From contig LNAC01000065.1 in the NCBI GenBank assembly GCA_002007465.1, positions 4,167,939 to 4,231,938 on the forward strand: a stretch of DNA of 64,000 nt. The letters run 5' to 3'. A program made the translations under genes and the position numbers. The stretch comes from Ailurus styani (lineage: Eukaryota; Chordata; Mammalia; Carnivora; Ailuridae). Shown one piece after another: positions 46,771-56,434 of the stretch. Below the pieces are notes generated by a model, which had not been told where the DNA came from, did no database searches, and worked only from the letters and a program-made list of their open reading frames with translations. The stretch's first letter is position 1. Every line of letters starts with the position of its first letter.

Positions 46771-47424
46771 TGCCTGTTTTAATTATCAACGCTAAAAAGT
46801 CACATTGTAAATGATGACCAGGATGTTAATATATTTCCAACCCTTTTAAAGTGAATTTCAACAGGGAAATTCAAGAGCACTAATTCTTAAAAGTGGTTAG
46901 GTTTGCCTTTGAAATGGAATTTTATGCTTACCAGTGAGCATGAAAATGTCTTACACATCAAACAATGTAACACCTGTGCAGGCTAAAATAAGCTGAAACA
47001 CTCCTTGGCTTTTCTCATTCTTAGCCATTCTTTCACCATTCCAACATACATTTCGCATAGTCAGCTCAGCTCGGCTACAGGAGCTGATACTATTCAAACA
47101 TTGCCTAGAGCAAGAAATGTTGACAAAGGCTTAATAGTTCAAAGAACTTCTTTTTTAGGGTGCAAGAATTAAGAAAAGAAGTACCAGATATTGACAAACA
47201 AGTGTAAAAAGTATTTGATTACTTAAGAGATGTCAAAAAATTATTTAGTCGGAAGTTGTATGTTGCATTTAGGTAGACTGCATGTGCCAACAAGATCCAT
47301 TATACCCCTGCCTCTTTTTTTCCTCTTTAAAAATTTTTGTTTTATAGTAGGCCATAGAAATCTATTAACTATGTGAATAACAGTACACACAATAATATTA
47401 AGTTATGTTATGTTATATTTCACT

Positions 47425-47545
47425 ATCTCATAGTAGAATGTGGGCTGTTTGAGGCAGGTATTTGGTCTAACACTGTTGTATATTTAAAGTCTAAAATAAT
47501 CATGATATAAAATAGATAATAAATGTTTATGGAATGAGTTAATGT
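47425..47545 (+). mobile_element. L2 3'-end fragment
   Basis: 'tagtagaatgtgggctgttt', 'gaggcaggtatttggtc' and 'gataataaatgtttatggaa' then 'tgagttaatg' follow the L2 3' end and its TGAATG-like terminus. Confidence 0.7.
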
Positions 47546-48142
47546 ATATTTTATATGGTTTTGTAAAGAAAAGGTTAGTATTATAAAGGAGTAAATGTGG
47601 ACTTATTTTGTTCAATAATTAAATGTCATGAAAATCTGTGTTGTTTTAGATTCAGCTAGCTTATTTGCTGTTTTTCAAATGTTTTGCATTAGCAAAACCT
47701 TTAATGAGTTTGACCTCAAGGAGTTTTTCTTTAATCCATATGTTTCTGATTCCCATAGAGTTAGCTGTTACCAAAACTATTTTAATTTATTTGAGTTCCA
47801 AGAAGTCTTTTGAAAGGTTTCATTAAGGAATTCTTATGTCTGAATTTTAAAAATAAAAATTCTCATTTTCTCAATATTTTTTACTGCATCTTTAAAAACC
47901 TATAAGTGTTGTGAGATTCATTATTTTTATGCTGGTCCCACATTTTTATTTCTAAAGTCACTAGAGCAAAAATGTTTTTACATTAGTTAAATGAACAAAT
48001 AAATTCTCTGTAATGCCTATATTCTTCATTTCTAATGTGGATATTGCAGTAATTTGTAATGGCTTAGTTTCTCACAATTTAACCATAATATTTATCTTAT
48101 TAAGTATATATATATATATTAACCTTAAAAATGACATTTTCT

Positions 48143-48343
48143 GGGCGCCTGGGTGGCTCAGTGGGTTAAAGCTTCTGCCTTTGGCTCTGGTCATGATCTC
48201 AGGGTCCTGGGATCAAGCCCCCGCATCAGCTCTCTACTCTGCAGGGAGCCTGCTTCCCCCTCTCTCTCTCTGCCTGCCTCTCTGCATACTTGTGATCTCT
48301 CTCCCTCTGTGAAATAAATAAATAAAATCTTAAAAAAAAAAAA
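48143..48343 (+). mobile_element. CAN-SINE, mustelid-like
   Basis: Head 'gggcgcctgggtggctcagt', 'gggttaaagcttctgccttt', CT tract, tail 'aaataaataaataaaatctt' then 12 A. The flanks share 'cattttct' within 'atgacattttct' (48131-48142) and 'aatcattttct' (about 48342-48352). Near-consensus head. Confidence 0.97.
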
Positions 48344-48352
48344 TCATTTTCT

Positions 48353-49087
48353 TTGAGTTACTACATGGAGTTGAAGTTCTAAGTTTAACTTAGTAATGAA
48401 TTTTGACTTTATATATGTGAGAGTTGAGGAGAAACAGGAGAAAAAAGGAAGAAATGAAAAGGATAATAGATATAGCTCTTCTTTTTCCCCGACCATGTTT
48501 AAATTCACCGTGTCACTAATAAGTGCATTTTTTGTTAAATTAATTATTTAAGTATACACACTCTCCACTAGACAGTTCAACTACCCAAAATTTTATTTAT
48601 GTATTTGGTTTTTTTAAAGATTCATCATATCCCTGTAATGCGGCGAGGGTTGAGGTGTTAGGGGAGTATATGCTTTTTCCTGTGAATTAAAAAGTGCTTT
48701 GGAGTGCCGCGAGTGCTTTATGATTTAGGTATATTTAATCAATACCTCTAATTAACTTAATGCTAAAAGGGAATTAGCGTCTGTTTTTTGCTTATTTTCA
48801 CAGCTCAAGTATTTTAGAGAATATTGTTCTCGATGATATTTGATATTCTCAAGAGAATATATAATTTCACTAAGATTATTTAAGTAGTTGAATAAAATAG
48901 ATTCTTTCTATATAAACTATTATATTCTTATGTTTTAATATTCTAATGCAATACTGTATATAAAATAAAGAGGATTAAATATGTTAAGTTGATAATTTGG
49001 TAAACTAAAATAAATAAAATGACAAAAAAAGTACCAGTAACAAGCAGTCATGTAACAGTATAAAGAAACTCCTATTTTGAAGTATTT
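48353..49087. other. Unique A+T-rich DNA
   Basis: No gene or repeat family. Two CpG-containing spots ('taatgcggcgagg' at 48640 and 'gtgccgcgagtgc' at 48705) stand out from A+T-rich surroundings. Confidence 0.45.
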
Positions 49088-50156
49088 TCTTTTGGAATAA
49101 AAAAAAAAATCCAGTGGAGACAAATGAAAACACAATAATCCAAAATCTTTGGGATGTAGCAAAAGCTGTTCTCAGAAGGAAGTTCATAGAGATAAAGACC
49201 TACCTCAAGAAACAAAAAATCTCAAAGAAATAACCTAACCTTGCACCTAAAGGAACTAGAAAAAGAACAAAATCCAAAACCAGTAGAAGGAAGGAAATAA
49301 CAAAGATTAGAGAATAAAATAATGAAATGGAAACCACAAAAATAAATAAATACATACATACATAAAAATGAATAAATAGAGCAAATCAGTGAAGCGGCTG
49401 GTTCTTGAAAAAAATCAATGAAATTGATAAACCAGTAATCAGACTCATAGAAGAAAATTAAAAAGGACTCAAACAAACAAAATCAGAAACAGAAGAGGAG
49501 AAAATAACAACCAACACCACAGAAATACAGGAGATTATAAGAGAATATTATGAAAAATTATATGCCAACAAATCAGACAACCTAGAAGAAATGGATAAAT
49601 TGCTAGAAACATAAAACCTTCCAAAACTGAATTAGGAAGAAGTAAAATATTTGAACAGACTGATTATAAGCAATGAAATTGAACCAATAATCAAAAAACT
49701 CAACAAACAAAAATCCAAGACCAGATGACTTCATAGGTGAATTCTACCAAACATTTAAGAAGAATTTATACCTATTATTCTCTAACTCTTCCAACAAAAC
49801 AGAATAGGAAGGAAATATTCATAATTCATTTTATGAGGTCAGCATTATCCTGATACCAAAACCAGAAAAAGATACTACAAAAAAAGAGAAAACTACAGGC
49901 TAATATTTCTGATTAACATAGATGTAAAAATCTTCGACAAAATGCAAGCAAACCAAATCAAACAATAGTTTAAAAAAAGCATTCACTATGATCAAGTGGG
50001 CTTTATTCCTGGGATGAAAGGGCAGCTCAATATTTTCAAATCAATATGACACTTCACACTAACAGGAGAAAGGATAAAAAAAATATGATCATCACAACAG
50101 ATGCAGAAAAAACATTTCAGTAGTACAATATTCATTCATTATAAAAACTCTCAAGA

Positions 50157-50332
50157 GGAACACCTGGGTGGCTCAGTTGGTTAAGCATCTGGCTTTGGCT
50201 CAGGTCATGATCCCAGGGTCTGGGACCAAGTACTGCACTGAGCTCCCCTCTGAGCAAGGAGCCCATTTTTCCCTCTGCTTGGGCTCCCCGCTTCTCTGAC
50301 AGATAAATAAAATATTAAAAAAAAACAAAAAC
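50157..50332 (+). mobile_element. CAN-SINE inserted in L1, 14-bp TSD
   Basis: Head 'ggaacacctgggtggctcag' (element from about 50157), 'ttggttaagcatctggcttt', CT-rich part shortened, tail 'agataaataaaatattaaaa' with 'aaaacaaaaac'. Perfect duplication 'aaaaactctcaaga' at 50143-50156 and 50333-50346. Confidence 0.96.
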
Positions 50333-51154
50333 AAAAACTCTCAAGACAGTAGGTTTAGAGGGAACATATCTCAATATAATAAAGGCCATATGGGAAAACC
50401 TACAACTAACATTGTACTCAATGGTGAAAAACGGAGAGCTTTCCCCCTAAGGTCAGGAACAAGAAAATGATGTCTACTTTCACCACTTTTATTCAACATA
50501 GTACTATGAGTCCTACTAGACACAGCAATCAGACAGGAAAAAAGAAGTAAAATGCATCCAAACAGGTGAGAAAGAAGTAAAACTTTCACTATTTCACTCT
50601 AGATGATGTCATAGTATGTATAGAAAACCCTAAAGACTCCATTAAAAAACTACTAGACCTAAAAAATGAGTTCAGTAAGGTTGCAGGATAAAAAATCAAT
50701 CTACAGAAATCCATTGCATTTCTATAACATTATAAAGTAGCAAAAAGAGAAATTAAGAAAAAAGTCTCATTTACAGTTGCACCAAAAATAATAAAATACC
50801 TAGGAATAAACTTAACCAGAGGTAAAAAACTTATAGTCTAAAACTATACAGTATTGATGAAAGAAATTGAAGACAATACAAACAAACGAAAAGCTGTTCC
50901 ATGCTCATGGATTGGGAGAACAAATATTGTTAAAATGTCCATACTACCCAAGCAATCTACAGATTTAATACAATCACTATCAGAATACCAACAATATTTT
51001 CCCAGAACTAGAACAAATAATACTAAAATTTGTATGAAACCACAAAATACCACAAATAGCCAAAGAAATCTTGAAAAAGCAGAACAAAGCTGAAGATACC
51101 ACAATCCCAGATTTCAAGATACACTACAAAGCTGTAGTAATCAAAACAGTTTGG

Positions 51155-51351
51155 AGGTGCCTGGGTGGCTCAGTGGGTTAAAGCCTCTGCTTTTGGCTCA
51201 GGTCATGATCTCAGGGTCCTGGGATCAAGGCCCACATCAGGCTCCCTGCTCAAAGGGGAGCCGGCTTCCTCCTCTCTCTCTGCCTCCCTCTCCGCCTACT
51301 TGTGATCTAATCTATCTCTCTGTGTCAAATAATTAATTAATTAATTAATTA
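51155..51351 (+). mobile_element. CAN-SINE inserted in L1, 12-bp TSD, (TTAA)n tail
   Basis: Head 'aggtgcctgggtggctcagt', 'gggttaaagcctctgctttt', CT tract, then 'gtcaaataattaattaatta' instead of the usual (AAATA)n tail. Perfect duplication 'aaaacagtttgg' at 51143-51154 and 51352-51363. The tail appears to have been rewritten by expansion of a TTAA unit. Confidence 0.97.
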
Positions 51352-51579
51352 AAAACAGTTTGGTACTAGCACAAAAATAGAAACCTAGATCAATAGACCA
51401 GGATAGAGCCCCAAAACAAATCCCAACTAATCTGCAGCAAAGGAGGTAAGAATATGCAATGGGGAGAAAAAACAAAGCAAAACATAACCATAGAAACATT
51501 TTTCTAGATATATCTTCTTTGTCAAGAAAGACAAAAGTAAATTATTAGGACTACACCAAAATAAAAACTTTTTGCACAG

Positions 51580-51776
51580 GGGCACCTGGGTGGCTCAGTG
51601 GGTTAAAGCCTCTGCCTTTGGCTCAGGTCATGGTCTCAGGGTCCTGGGATTGAGCCCCGCATCGAGCCTCTGCTGATCAGGGAGCCTGCTTCTTCCTCTC
51701 TCTCTGTCTGCCTCTCTGCCCTCTTGTGATCTCTCTCTCTCTCTGTCAAATAAATAAATAAAATATTTTTTTTTAA
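51580..51776 (+). mobile_element. CAN-SINE inserted in L1, 17-bp TSD
   Basis: Head 'gggcacctgggtggctcagt', 'gggttaaagcctctgccttt', CT tract, tail 'aaataaataaataaaatatt' followed by T and A runs. Flanks 'aaaaactttttgcacag' (51563-51579) and 'aaaaagtttttgcccag' (51777-51793) match at 15 of 17. Confidence 0.97.
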
Positions 51777-51878
51777 AAAAAGTTTTTGCCCAGCTAAGGA
51801 AGCAATAAAACTCAAAGACAACCTACTGAATGGGAGAAGATATTTACAAATAATATATCGTATAAGGGGTTAATATCA

Positions 51879-51905
51879 TAGATAGATAGATGGATGGATA
51901 GATAT
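51879..51905. repeat. (GATA/GATG)n short tandem repeat
   Basis: 'atagatagatagatggatgg' then 'atagata', inside the L1 sequence; a tetranucleotide repeat grown within ORF2-derived DNA. Confidence 0.9.
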
Positions 51906-52838
51906 CCTACAACTCAACACCATAAAATCAAATAATTCAATTTAAAAAATGGGCAGGGGACTTGAATAGACATTTTTCCAAAGAAGACATGCAGATGGCC
52001 AACAAATACATGAAAAGATGCTCAGCATCCCTAATCATCAGGGAAATGAAAATCAAAACCATAGTGAAATATCACCTCACACCTGTAAGAATGGCTAAAA
52101 TCAAAAATATAAGCAATAACAGGTGTTGATGAGGAGGTAGAGAAAAAGGAACCCACATGCACTGTTGGTGACCATGTACATTGGTTCAGCCACTGTGGAA
52201 GACAGTATGGAGGTTCCTTAAAAAATTAAAAATAGTATTACCATATAATCCAATAATTCCACCACTGGGAATTTACCCAAAGAAGACAGACACACTGATA
52301 CAAAAAGATACATGCACCCCTGTGTTTTTAGCAGCATTATTTACAATAGCCAAGATATGAAACCAACCCAAGTGTCCTTTGATAGATGAATGGGTATAGA
52401 AGATATGGAATGTATGTATATACATATAGATATAGATATCTATGGATATAGATATAATTGAACATTACTCAGCCATGAAAAGAATGAGATCTTGCTATTT
52501 GCAACACACAGATGAGCGTAGATGGTATTACACTGATTGAAATAAGTCGGTCAGAGAAAGGTGAATCACGGCCATATGATTTCACTCACGTGTGGAATTT
52601 AAGAAACAAGACAAATGAACAAATAAAAAAGAGCTCAGCAAAGAAAAACAGACTCCAATACAGAGAACAAACTGGTGGTTGCCAGAAGGGAGGTGAGTTG
52701 GGGGCAGATGTGTAAAATAGATGAAGGAGATTAATAACACACTTATCACTTGTCCTGATGGGCACTGAGTAATATATGGCAGTGCTGAATCATCATATTG
52801 TGTACTTGAAACCCATATAATACTAAAAAAGAAGTCTG

Positions 52839-54504
52839 AATTGTAAAAGCCTTTACTATATTGTTCAACTCTTAATGATTTTTGTAGAAACATCTAGACA
52901 TTCCTACTTAATATTCATAATTATTAAATATTAATATATTAATAAATACAAACAGACAAAGGCATAAATCCTTAGGCCTTACATTTTTACGGAAACTTTT
53001 AGTCTATTTGATGATATGTCTCCGAAGGTATGGAAACACTTTCTAATACATGTTGTCAAAAATTATAAGCTGTCTGCATTCACTGTGAAAATTCATTTTA
53101 TAAATAAAATCATCTTTAATATGGTGGATTTTCCTGAAATTTAAGCATAAGATAGTTTTGCCACATGTAAGTAAAATAGTGAGGAAGCTGAAGTTCAAGA
53201 ATTGATGCAGATCCACTCTTGTCATGAAATGGCATTTTCTGGTCTGAAAATACTGTATCTGTAACATGGTACACCATCAAAAACAAAGAAGGCAGGGGAA
53301 AGGCAAACTGCTATTTTAATATGTGATATTGGGAGCAAGCTTTTTTTTTTTTTTGGGAGCAAGCTTTTAAAAAAATTCTATGCTTTCCATCTTAAATTAG
53401 TTTGCAAAAATGAGTCTTGTGGTATTTTTCTTTGTTAGGAAAAAGTGAAGAACAATACTATGCAATTTATTTTGACATACTACCCTGATTTTAATTATAA
53501 TGTAAGTTAACAAATTATACCTCAAAGGGCAGTGAAGTTAGGGGAAAAAAGCTTTGGAAATACTATAGCTTGGATTTTACATGCCTTGAAACCTAGAATG
53601 ACTAGAGTCCTGTTTTCCAGAGAAGTTGTGTGAACAACAGTGATGATTTAAACATGTTTTAATTACTTCCTTTGATCCAGAAGCAGTTGGACAGAAATCA
53701 TAACCATTTAATATCTAGAAAGGGTCATATCCGAGGACTTTGAATCCCTGAATTTTTGGCTTTGGTCATTATAATTTGATTGTTTTTTTCTTAATGCTGC
53801 TTATAAGCAGGCTGACTAAATATAGTTTAGGATTAGAATCTGGGATTCATTAATTTTTAGATGATCTTTCTATGTACTGCCCATGCCAGGTTAAAGCCCT
53901 GAGTATGGGGAATATTATAAATCCACATACTTATAGCTTTTTCTAATTGGCAGAAATTTTAGAGATAATCTAGCCTTAGATTATTATCATTAATAATCTA
54001 CTTATTATCTGTATGGAAATAGGCTCAGATTGAATAACCATCTTAACTAATTAATGTATTTTTTTTTAATTTGAAGCTCTTAAATTCCCTATCTTACTCT
54101 GTTTTTAATTGAACAGGCAACTTCACTGGAAAAGAAAATTAAAAATGGAAAAAAAAAATTACATCAATGCCATTTTCACTGGCACTAAAATAAAGTTCAA
54201 GAAAAATTGACTTTTTTTAAAAAAAGCATTATACCAAAAAAGCATATGCTTAGTTAAATCATGGGGACTATTTTTATGTGGCTGATGAATGGGTCAAGCT
54301 AGAAATAACTAGCTAGACTCTTCTCAGGCAATGCTATTTTCAGGCAGAAAATCCTACCAGGGTTGGTGCAACAAATATGATAACCATCTGTTTTGTTCCT
54401 ACAGATAAGTTAGACTGTCAGAATTTAGCAAAGCCATGTGTTTTTCCCCCTCCAAAGAGATATTTATAACTTTTGCTATGAAACAGTAATTTTATTAATA
54501 ATAA
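52839..54504. other. Unique A+T-rich DNA with a tail-only insertion
   Basis: No gene. The 53329-53368 duplication is listed separately. A 74-codon minus frame (53043-53267) is unrecognised. Confidence 0.5.
53329..53368 (-). mobile_element. T-run flanked by perfect 16-bp duplication (tail-only insertion)
   Basis: 'ttgggagcaagctttt' occurs exactly at 53329-53344 and 53353-53368. Between the two copies is only a run of T, so the whole is duplication-T(n)-duplication. This looks like an L1-machinery insertion that carried only a poly(A) tail (on the minus strand) and left a normal-length target duplication. Replication slippage is an alternative. Confidence 0.75.
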
Positions 54505-54509
54505 AAAAT

Positions 54510-54620
54510 TTAATAATTACTGAATACTTACTATGTGCCAGGTACTACTCTAAGCTCTTTACACATAGCATCTCACCTAATATATATTAAAGCAGCCCTA
54601 TGAAGGAGACATTGCTATTT
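54510..54620 (-). mobile_element. MIR SINE fragment
   Basis: 'gaatacttactatgtgccagg', 'actctaagctctttacacat' and 'agcagccctatgaaggagac' are the reversed MIR 3' half in order. Confidence 0.85.
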
Positions 54621-54884
54621 TTTGTGTTTTATTTGGGATGTAGTTGAGAAGGATTTTAAGCTCTCAGTCTTAAAAATAGCACCAAATAGAAACCAAATGC
54701 AGGAGGGCTCTTGCTAAGTTTCAGAAAAGTGAACAAAATCATATGGAACTCCTATTACAACAGTTAAAGCCTGCCATCCTTAAAATTTTAAGAGATAATG
54801 GTATGCACTGAAGCTAGATCTTATTTTTTTTCTCTGTAGTCATAGTCCTCCTAGTTAAGTTTTGACTACAATTTTTCACAAAAG

Positions 54885-55241
54885 AATGGTGTCTTAGTCC
54901 ATATGGGCTATTAAGACAAAGTACTGTAGACTGAGTAGTTCATAAACAACAGATTTTTTTTTCCCTCCCAGCTCTGGAGGCTGAAGTTCAAGGTCAGGGT
55001 GCTAACATGGTTGCCTTCAGGTGAGGGCCCTCTCTCTGGTTCATAGTCAGCACCTTCTCATTGTGTCCTCACATGGTGGAGGGGCTGGGGTCTCTCTGGA
55101 GACTCTTATAAGGCAGTAATCCTATTCATGAGAACACTACCCTTATGATTTAAGTACCCCTCAAAGGCCATACCATTACCCTTGGGGGTTAGGATTTAAA
55201 TATATAAATTTCAGGACTACACAGACATTCAGACCATAGCA
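54885..55241 (-). mobile_element. MaLR-type solo LTR (MST/MLT1-like)
   Basis: Plus strand: 'tgtcttagtccatatgggct', 'gttcataaacaacagatttt', 'cagctctggaggctgaagtt', 'cattgtgtcctcacatggtg', 'cttgggggttaggatttaaa', 'attcagaccatagca', the reverse of an ERVL-MaLR LTR. Flanking 'aaaag' at 54880-54884 and 55242-55246 fits a 5-bp target duplication. No internal retroviral-like sequence adjoins. A non-coding remnant. Confidence 0.85.
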
Positions 55242-55246
55242 AAAAG

Positions 55247-55888
55247 GGAGCCTTAATTCTCTTTTTGTCTTGATATCCTTAAATTTTAAATTATAGGTGT
55301 GTTTATTACTAATAATTAGAAAATGTGAAATTATTAAAAGGATAAACTAAAAATCACTCAGTCTTAAAGAGTTGCATTTCTGTTTATCTTAAATATTTTT
55401 AATGCATACTTATTTAATACAGGATCTAGAACATTGTTGTGATTCTAGGATAGATGATAGACAGACGATAGATCATAGATAGATAGATAGATAGACAGAC
55501 AGACAAACCAACTTCGGATGTTACTGATTCCTTTGTCCTTAAGCACATAAATAAATTTTTGTGAGATGAACATCAACTCCACATTGATTAGGAAAGAAAG
55601 CACCAGAAGTTGCTCACTAGAGCTTTTCTTTCTCTCTGTGTGTGTCTCTCTCACACAGAGACATATTCAAAGGAACAGTAGTATTCAATGCAAAAATTAC
55701 TGAAGATTTTGAGGAGTTATAGAAAAAGTGAGTTTACATAATTAAACCTACTCAAACAAGGAAAAAATTTCCATTAGTGTTTTTATCTTTCTCACCCACC
55801 AGCAGACATTCCTTGCTTTCCCTTTCACCCAAGCCTAACCCTGGCTTTTCTCCCTTATTGGTGATACTTGCTTTAGGAACTGGCATTG
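55247..55888. other. Unique DNA with a tetranucleotide repeat
   Basis: Holds the GATA/GACA repeat (55448-55507) and a CT/GT-rich stretch at 55627-55660. No gene. Confidence 0.5.
55448..55507. repeat. (GATA/GACA)n tetranucleotide repeat
   Basis: Interrupted 'gatagatgatagacagac' grading into 'atagatagatagatagacag' and 'acagacaaacc'. Irregular, so probably old with a shorter active core near 55485. Confidence 0.92.
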
Positions 55889-55903
55889 TTCTGTTTGCCT
55901 TAT

Positions 55904-56091
55904 TTTTTTTTTTAAGATTTTATTTATTTGTTTGACAGAGAGAGAGAGAGATTACAGGCAGGCAGAGAGGCAGGCAGAGAGAGAGGAAGAAGCAGGCTCC
56001 CTGCCGAGCAGAGACCCCGATCCCAGAACCCTGAGACCATGACCTGAGCCAAAGGCAGAAGCATTAACCCACTGAGCCACCCAGGCGCCCC
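55904..56091 (-). mobile_element. CAN-SINE, mustelid-like, 15-bp TSD
   Basis: Poly(T), 'taagattttatttatttgtt', GA tract, 'gctccctgccgagcagagac', 'cattaacccactgagccacc', 'caggcgcccc'. Perfect duplication 'ttctgtttgccttat' at 55889-55903 and 56092-56106. An internal stretch after 'ccccgatcccag' is shorter than usual. Confidence 0.97.
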
Positions 56092-56232
56092 TTCTGTTTG
56101 CCTTATATCTACATAGCTATCTAGTTCTGCTCCAGCTCCTAATGTGCATCATAAAACCACTGTGCTTCTCAACCAAGAATCCTACAGTAAACACATCTCC
56201 TCTTTTTAGAAGGTAATAAAAATCACTTTTTT

Positions 56233-56418
56233 AAAGAAAGATTTTATTTATTTATTTGAAGGAGAAGGAGTGAACACAAGCAGGGGAATGGCAGAGGGAG
56301 AGGGAGAAGCAGACTCCCCAACAAGCAGGGAGACCAATGTGAGGCTGATTCTAGGACCCCAAGATCATGACCTGAGCGGAAAGCAGAGGCTTAACCAACT
56401 GAGCCACCCAGCCGCCCC
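56233..56418 (-). mobile_element. CAN-SINE, 16-bp TSD
   Basis: 'aaagaaagattttatttatt', GA tract, 'gcttaaccaactgagccacc', 'cagccgcccc'. Perfect duplication 'taaaaatcactttttt' at 56217-56232 and 56419-56434. Older head subtype, yet the duplication is intact. Confidence 0.97.
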
Positions 56419-56434
56419 TAAAAATCACTTTTTT

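Larger units (their letters stand above)
45854..48130. other. Mostly unique DNA, with L2 pieces and a candidate conserved block
   Basis: Contains (CTC)n at 46016-46050, L2-like ends at 46645-46770 and 47425-47545, and a non-repetitive candidate conserved block at about 46900-47200. No gene. Frames at 46556-46795 and 47628-47813 are unrecognised. Confidence 0.5.
49088..52838 (+). mobile_element. 5'-truncated L1, sense, with decayed ORF2 and 3' UTR
   Basis: Starts inside ORF2 ('ggatgtagcaaaagctgttc') and continues through the reverse transcriptase region ('aaatccaagaccagatgact', 'gatcaagtgggctttattcc', 'aaaggccatatgggaaaacc'), the C-terminal region ('gaaatatcacctcacacctg') and the 3' UTR ('cagccatgaaaagaatgaga', 'gatgggcactgagtaatata'). 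ORF2 has many stops and indels, including one at the catalytic FADD site near 50590-50610, where extra bases split the motif. The longest surviving frame (50854-51093, 79 codons) is a short ORF2 piece. Three SINEs have inserted. No clear target duplication or poly(A) is visible. Confidence 0.92.

Noticed and set aside
55448..55507. CRISPR-like or satellite array
   Set aside because: Short tetranucleotide repeats with no spacers; ordinary microsatellite in a vertebrate genome.
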